Shown one piece after another: positions 59,798 through 64,000 of a stretch of 64,000 nucleotides of DNA (within the stretch, counting starts at the first letter, position 1; every line of letters starts with the position of its first letter). The position numbers and the translations under genes were made by a program. The DNA is from Siphonodentalium dalli (lineage: Eukaryota; Mollusca; Scaphopoda; Gadilida; Siphonodentaliidae), in NCBI GenBank assembly GCA_032622095.1, contig CP136062.1:163490875-163554874 (forward strand). Reading direction: 5' to 3'. The notes beneath the pieces are model-generated. The model did no database searches. It was given only the letters and a program-made list of their open reading frames with translations, and was not told the DNA's origin.

Positions 59798-60051
59798 TTA
59801 ATTAGTTTGAGTGCTCCATTCATGTGAAATCTACTAATAATTTTTTTCTAAATTTGAGTGTAAGTATACTGCCATTATAATTTGTATAGTGAACAAAGTT
59901 CAACGCGTATGAAGGTGAAGTTTTAACATGTTCTTGATGTTTGTCAGGCAAGTCAAAATTACATCGAACAAGAATAAAACTTGTTAACATCTTGAACATG
60001 CAGTTAAAGACACATTATGGACTTGTTCGGTGCGTGAATTTTAGAAGTTAA

Positions 60052-60496
60052 AGGTACTCAATTCGATAAAACTCCTCTCAATTACTATTTCAATGGCTTC
60101 GAGGAAGTCACCCATCAAAGCTCAGATTTGTTAGATATCGATTTTAGAAATCTATTATTTTTCATTATCGGGAATTCTTTCTGGCCCAGAAGACAGTCAA
60201 AATTTCGTTATTATTACCACTTGATTTTAGAGTTATCCATCCTTGTCTGTTTGAATAGATTTGGAGTACACATCCAGAGCAGATTACGGCAGTTATTAGT
60301 ACTCATCTCGAGTTAATAACAAATTTCAAAAATCAATATCTAATAACTCTGAGCTTTGTTTGATGGGTTCCTCGACTTGAATCAAATATTTTTTACCCCC
60401 AAAGCCAAATAAATAGTAATATAGGACCCTCTGATCGGATTGTTGTTGTTGTTGGAATCTGTTGAGATGGGGACCCTCTTTACGGATTGAGTACCT
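60052..60496. mobile_element. TTAA-flanked MITE (AGGTACTCAA ends), copy 2
   Basis: 445 bases between TTAA at 60048-60051 and 60497-60500. Shares AAATATTTTTTACCCC.AAAGCCAAA and CATCAAAGCTCAGA with the 313-bp copy at 44621. Near the right end an extra segment (GTTGTTGTTGTTGGAATCTG...) repeats the terminal CGGATTGAGTACC-like wording, suggesting an internal partial duplication. Confidence 0.8.
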
Positions 60497-60528
60497 TTAA
60501 TACTCAGTTAATACTCAGGTGCCTTGCC

Positions 60529-61255
60529 AACAGAAATAATAGTAAAATATAGACAGACGTTGTTCTTATACCAATCAGAAATATATTATAAACAGTATGT
60601 TATTGTCAAATGTTTTTCATTTGCTATGTAAACAAACGCAAAAAAACGTTACAGAACCTGGCTTGTGTTTAGATCCGGATATGGTAAACACAAAGAGCGT
60701 TATTTGTTACTGTTTTCCTGATATGGAAATAATAAAGAGCGTTTATATCATTTTGTGTGTGATTAACCCTTTACCCAACAAACCGGCCAAAACCGGCCAA
60801 ATAAAGCTTCAACAGCCTAAAATATCTTCAGTCTGTCTCAATAGAACCATACAAATATGGATATCATTGGAACCGGCTCCTTGACCACATTGTGATAGTT
60901 ACAGTTATGCCCTGTGCCAATGCATTCTCTTATATATGCGAGTCGACCATAGGTCGCCTCGCATATATAAGAGAATGCATTGGCCTAAAAAATATCTTTT
61001 TTTAACACTTTTTCCCATTTTTTCTTACATTCTTTAACAATTTTATAATTTTTAATGTGTTAAGCCAATGCATTCTCTTATATATGCGAGGCGACCTATG
61101 GTCGACTCGCATATATAAGAGAATGCATTGGCACAGGGTCGTTCTGTTGGGTAAAGGGTTAACCAATATAATTGCGCTGTAACTTATGTAACACGAGCAT
61201 GCTCTTGTTTACGTACACCATCGTACGCCTTGACGACAATATACCATTTGGGCGT
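60529..61255 (+). mobile_element. TTAA-type MITE, AGGTACG family, copy 4 (truncated, split)
   Basis: Matches 31054-31565 from ACAGAAA.AATAGTAAAATA to GACGACAATATAC.ATTT. Both ends are lost. It is split at 60763-60766 by the nested piggyBac-like MITE and resumes at 61159 as TTAACCAATA. Confidence 0.8.
60767..61158 (+). mobile_element. piggyBac-like MITE carrying hairpin pair, copy 3, nested
   Basis: 392 bases with CCCTTTACCCAACA and TGTTGGGTAAAGGG ends, flanked by TTAA (60763-60766, 61159-61162). Palindromes are at 60916-60984 and 61064-61132. The host copy at 31348-31360 shows the unoccupied site with a single TTAA, which proves the 4-base duplication. Very similar to copy 2, so probably recent. 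Confidence 0.92.
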
Positions 61256-61259
61256 TGTC

Positions 61260-62140
61260 AATTTTTGCCAATAACGAGGAACAAATATATTGGAAAACTA
61301 CGGTTTATAATATGTTTTATAGGCAGAAGTGTGTTGGACATGGTGAACGAGTATCAGATTCACCACAATAACCACACTTATGTACCAATATCCGGGCATA
61401 CAATTATTTTTACGCGAATACCGACCGCGTTTTTGGCATATATTTTGCCGTTTTATTTAAGAATATCATTTTGTGTTCAACTGTTCGCCAACTAACTACT
61501 GTTTCACATAATTGGTATCGGGTTCCATATCTCCATTAAATACCATTCTACTTGATAAAAAAGTTAAATTATTATTAAACATAATACTTATTCAGTCACT
61601 TTTCGAATACTATCCGCCATGTAGACTTTGGGTTGGATTAAATGCCGGGAAGCAGAGCTGGAACCGCCGCATAGCAGATTTAACGCCGATCCGGCCCATA
61701 TCGATTACACGGTGTGAGGCCTACTGTTGTCGTGAGTTGTTAAAAGTTTCTGCAGTCATGAACTATATCTATAACTCTGTGGTATGTAACCATTTCATTT
61801 TGTCACACAGTGAGCTGTTGTATAAGATAATTCCAGACACAATATTACACTTGACAGGAAACTAACACATCACTTTGTTTTTAGCGTACACTCAATTTTA
61901 TAAAAGTCGATCAGACGAACCGCAGTCACGTTGATAACATTATTGGGTTACTCCCCTTTTCTAAAGTATGGTGCGCCGTAGTAAAACATAAAATAATCGT
62001 CATCGATTCATAACTCGTATTCCAGGTGATTTCCCAGGTGGCCCCCAAGTCTGATTTTATTTAGTATAACCTCCAATATGATAACCACTATAGAACAGTT
62101 TGACCAAAAAAACGGTCCATAATTTTTGAGCTGCATGCAC
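61260..62140. other. No supported gene
   Basis: Two frames of about 110 residues (61172-61495, 61512-61865) have no motif I recognise. They may be chance frames. Confidence 0.35.
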
Positions 62141-62144
62141 CTGT

Positions 62145-62336
62145 CTATTTCCAGACATAATTTTTCCGGCGCTGGTGGATGGTGCCGGTATCTTTATTCT
62201 CTATAGGATTTTTATGCTTCTCTGCACAATGCCCAAAAACAGTGTTTCGCTCGTCGGCTGTGTATTTATCACCCCTTCCTTTCCCTAGGTTACTCATGAT
62301 CGAAAGGAACCAAACGTGTACTGTTACGCGCAGCAT
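62145..62336 (-). pseudogene. Harbinger Myb/SANT-like partner protein, fragment (left arm)
   Basis: Minus-strand frame with GRGDKYTADERNTVFGHCAE, KHKNPIENKDTGTIHQRRKN and YVWK. The 'I..K......RR...W' pattern is that of the Myb/SANT-type DNA-binding protein encoded by Harbinger elements, which normally partners the transposase and helps it reach element DNA. The reading is cut after the first helices. It is the mirror image of the copy at 62680-62868 across a palindrome centred near 62503. Confidence 0.6.
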
Positions 62337-62811
62337 GTTTTATGTGACCGGTGGTCAATCTATGATTGCCGCCAATCACCTTGATTGGATAATCCTATAC
62401 CGCGCGGCGATGTCTTCCCATCGATGTCCACCGATAGCCTCGCATTGAGCCTCGCCTCGTAAAACTACCTGGACTATATTATAAACCCAGCCGGTGAATA
62501 CCACCCAGGGGTCGTATCCACCAGCTGGGTTTATGTATAGTCCATGTAGTTTATTCGAGGCGACGCTCAACGCGAGGCTGTCGGTGGACGTCGATGGGAA
62601 GACATCGCCGCGCGGTATAGGATTATCCAATCAAGGTGATTGGCGGCAATCATAGATTGACCACCGGTCATATAACACATGAGTAACCGAGGGAAAGGAA
62701 GGGGTGCGAGCGAAACACGTTTTTGGGCATTTTGCAGAGAAGAATTAACATCCTAGAGAATAAAGAAACGAGCACCATCCACCAGCGCCGGAAAAATGAT
62801 GCCTGGAAAGA
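62148..62811. repeat. Large palindrome of Harbinger 5' ends
   Basis: Arms 62148-62497 and 62509-62811 are inverted copies at about 85-90 percent by eye. At the centre two element ends meet head to head: ...GGTGAATACCACCC then A, then GGGGTCGTATCCACCAGCTG. Each arm runs from the element terminus through the promoter region into the Myb-like frame. A 3-base target duplication is not visible between the two ends. Confidence 0.8.
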
Positions 62812-62868
62812 AATTACTTTGGAAATGGCAGGGAAATTTCCAAATAGAACCAAAAGACAAACACAATT
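62680..62868 (+). pseudogene. Harbinger Myb/SANT-like partner protein, fragment (right arm)
   Basis: The plus-strand frame reads INILENKETSTIHQRRKNDA, WKEITLEMAGKF and PNRTKRQTQFF, then stops. This is a longer piece than in the left arm and includes W..I. The stop comes from the abutting transposase segment, because CTTCTGAGACGTTGTCTTC at 62864 is the complement of that exon. So an internal deletion fused the 3' parts of the two convergent genes. The frame near 62690-62735 is shifted by one base relative to the start. Confidence 0.6.
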
Positions 62869-63215
62869 CTTCTGAGACGTTGTCTTCTTGGCTCTTCATT
62901 CTCACGCTGTGCTAATTCAAAAACCTATTAATAATATCATCGAAACTCATTCTGCATATGTATAATTCCAGCATGAGTCTCCATACAATTATACCCGAAA
63001 CTGATACCGCTATACATGCTGATTGTGGCCGATGAGTGTTCACGAATTAGTCGTGAGACGGTGTCCATTGACAAGTGACAAATCTGATAGATTGGATCAA
63101 TCACATCATCGACAGCGTGTGTCGTTGGTGCTAAAGCGGAGATATATTTGCGTTGAGACACTACCAAATAAGCTACCTGGTTTATAAAATAAACCCGCTT
63201 GGTGAATACCACCCC
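62863..63215 (-). pseudogene. Harbinger terminus with first transposase exon, copy B
   Basis: Minus-strand relative of 43702-44060: element end GGGGTGGTATTCACCAAGCG at 63215, then AACCAGGTAG.TTATTTGGTA, then an exon starting at 62950 with MSFDDII. The reading then breaks because ATTGAGG has become ATTAATAGG. Together with the Myb-like frame at 62680 it shows the normal arrangement, two convergent genes between inverted ends, with the middle deleted. Confidence 0.65.
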
Positions 63216-63229
63216 AGGAGTGAAAACTT

Positions 63230-63482
63230 CGGAAGCGTATTCGGGACATGGTAGAAAAATAATAAATTCAAAATTTTGAATTTTTATATCAAAATTTTGA
63301 CTTTATAAACTCCAAATTTTGACTTTTCATCTCGAAATTTTGACTTTCTAAGTCAAAATTTTGACTTTTTATATGTCAAAATTTTGACTTTATTAGAAAG
63401 TCGAAATTTCGAGATAAAAAGTCAAAATTTTGAGTTTATAAAGGCAAAATTTGTTATTTACCATGTCCCGAATACGCTTCCG
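63230..63482. mobile_element. 253-bp MITE with a TCAAAATTTTGA array
   Basis: 24-bp perfect inverted ends: CGGAAGCGTATTCGGGACAT(GGTA) at 63230-63253 and its inverse at 63459-63482. The interior is about ten palindromic units of (G)TCAAAATTTTGAC separated by TTTATA-, TTTCTA- or CATCTCG-type spacers, themselves arranged symmetrically. It sits 14 bases from the Harbinger end. Non-coding. Confidence 0.85.
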
Positions 63483-63773
63483 TAGAAAACAAATTTGCAT
63501 TGAAAATTAATTCACTTAAAATATGTATATATGGCTCTGTACTGTAAGTTTTATATAATGTTGGCTGATGAGCTATATAAACATTCGAGAATGATTGTTT
63601 TTTGTGATTAGTTTAACATGCTAGAAAGAGCAAGAGTTACATGTTGCATGAATACTGACTTGGGTGATAGTAAGAACGGATCGGGCCTAGTGGACGTTTG
63701 TCTTTAATTATTTAAAAATTTGGCTCTGTGAAATGTACTTTTTGTTTTTTCTTCTTAGAAATCTATAAGTACC

Positions 63774-64000
63774 AGAAAACATATTCCCTGAACTAATTTA
63801 CAACCCATTGGTACACATGGTACGCATTGCTACTTCTGGTTACATTACCTTTCAGTTAGTATTACATTGGGTACTTCAATTTTTTTTCTTTGTAATCCCA
63901 GGGTACAAAGGTATACATTTGGGTACCAATTAGAAAACATATTCCCAGAACTAATTCCAGCCCTTTGGTACATAGGGTGCACATGTTTACTTCTGTTTAT
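63774..64000 (+). repeat. Tandem repeat, 158-bp period, continuing past the window
   Basis: AGAAAACATATTCCC.GAACT and CC.TTGGTACA.A.GGT.C appear at 63774 and again at 63932; the second unit is cut by the window end. GGTACC/GGTAC words are frequent within it. Confidence 0.75.

Noticed and set aside
59576-59827. Open frames reading QCILLYMR..D..S.RIYKRMHW on both strands at every palindrome
   Set aside because: They are translations of the 69-bp palindrome, open on both strands because the DNA is self-complementary. There is no independent coding evidence.

Overview
The window looks like repeat-dense, AT-rich DNA from an animal nuclear genome. Everything recognisable is a broken piece of a metazoan transposable element or a non-autonomous DNA element (MITE). 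I found no intact host gene, bacterial-type operon, rRNA, tRNA or CRISPR array. The mix (Ty3/Gypsy with a K02A2.6-like gag, CR1/L2-type LINE, PIF/Harbinger with a Myb-like partner, TTAA-target MITEs, and a large multicopy protein with a GCDTTS motif) is typical of marine invertebrates such as molluscs, cnidarians or lancelets. A mollusc is my guess, held weakly. Most long open frames are shadows of repeats.

Layout. 1-5 kb: a fragment of the GCDTTS protein family, a Gypsy gag remnant and a small Cys-rich ORF. 5.6-9.8 kb: duplicated low-complexity blocks rich in short CTTAAG-centred palindromes, then a MITE. 11-21.5 kb: foldback and palindromic elements, tandem 'AAGATGGC' units, a 514-bp TTAA-flanked MITE and a minisatellite. 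22.2-28.8 kb: one collinear, decayed Ty3/Gypsy pol (protease, RT, RNase H, integrase) broken up by a reversed 0.5-kb MITE and a 1.8-kb element with inverted termini. 29.1 kb: a LINE RT C-terminus. 31-41.7 kb: further MITEs and an EXD1-like exonuclease remnant. 41.8-43.7 kb: a three-level nest of elements. 45.3-46.9 kb: a 5'-truncated LINE carrying a SINE tail. 47.1-51.8 kb: inverted repeats enclosing a decayed GCDTTS-family gene. 51.9-53.1 kb: a ~380-bp tandem array. 54.2-57.5 kb: two more GCDTTS-family pieces on the minus strand in permuted order. 59.4-61.3 kb: a cluster of TTAA MITEs, one of them nested. 62.1-63.5 kb: a palindromic, internally deleted Harbinger and a small MITE.

The most unusual signal is a 69-bp near-perfect palindrome with a slightly asymmetric centre. 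It always occurs as two copies in opposite orientation, and the pair sits inside elements with three different kinds of ends (two CCCTTT-type TTAA elements and a TA-flanked element). The second theme is the GCDTTS protein family. Its C-terminal half has an (E)xAD / DTD / GCD-then-GxGK pattern that I compare with FEN1/XPG-type PIN nucleases. Both are read by eye and were not tested by database search.
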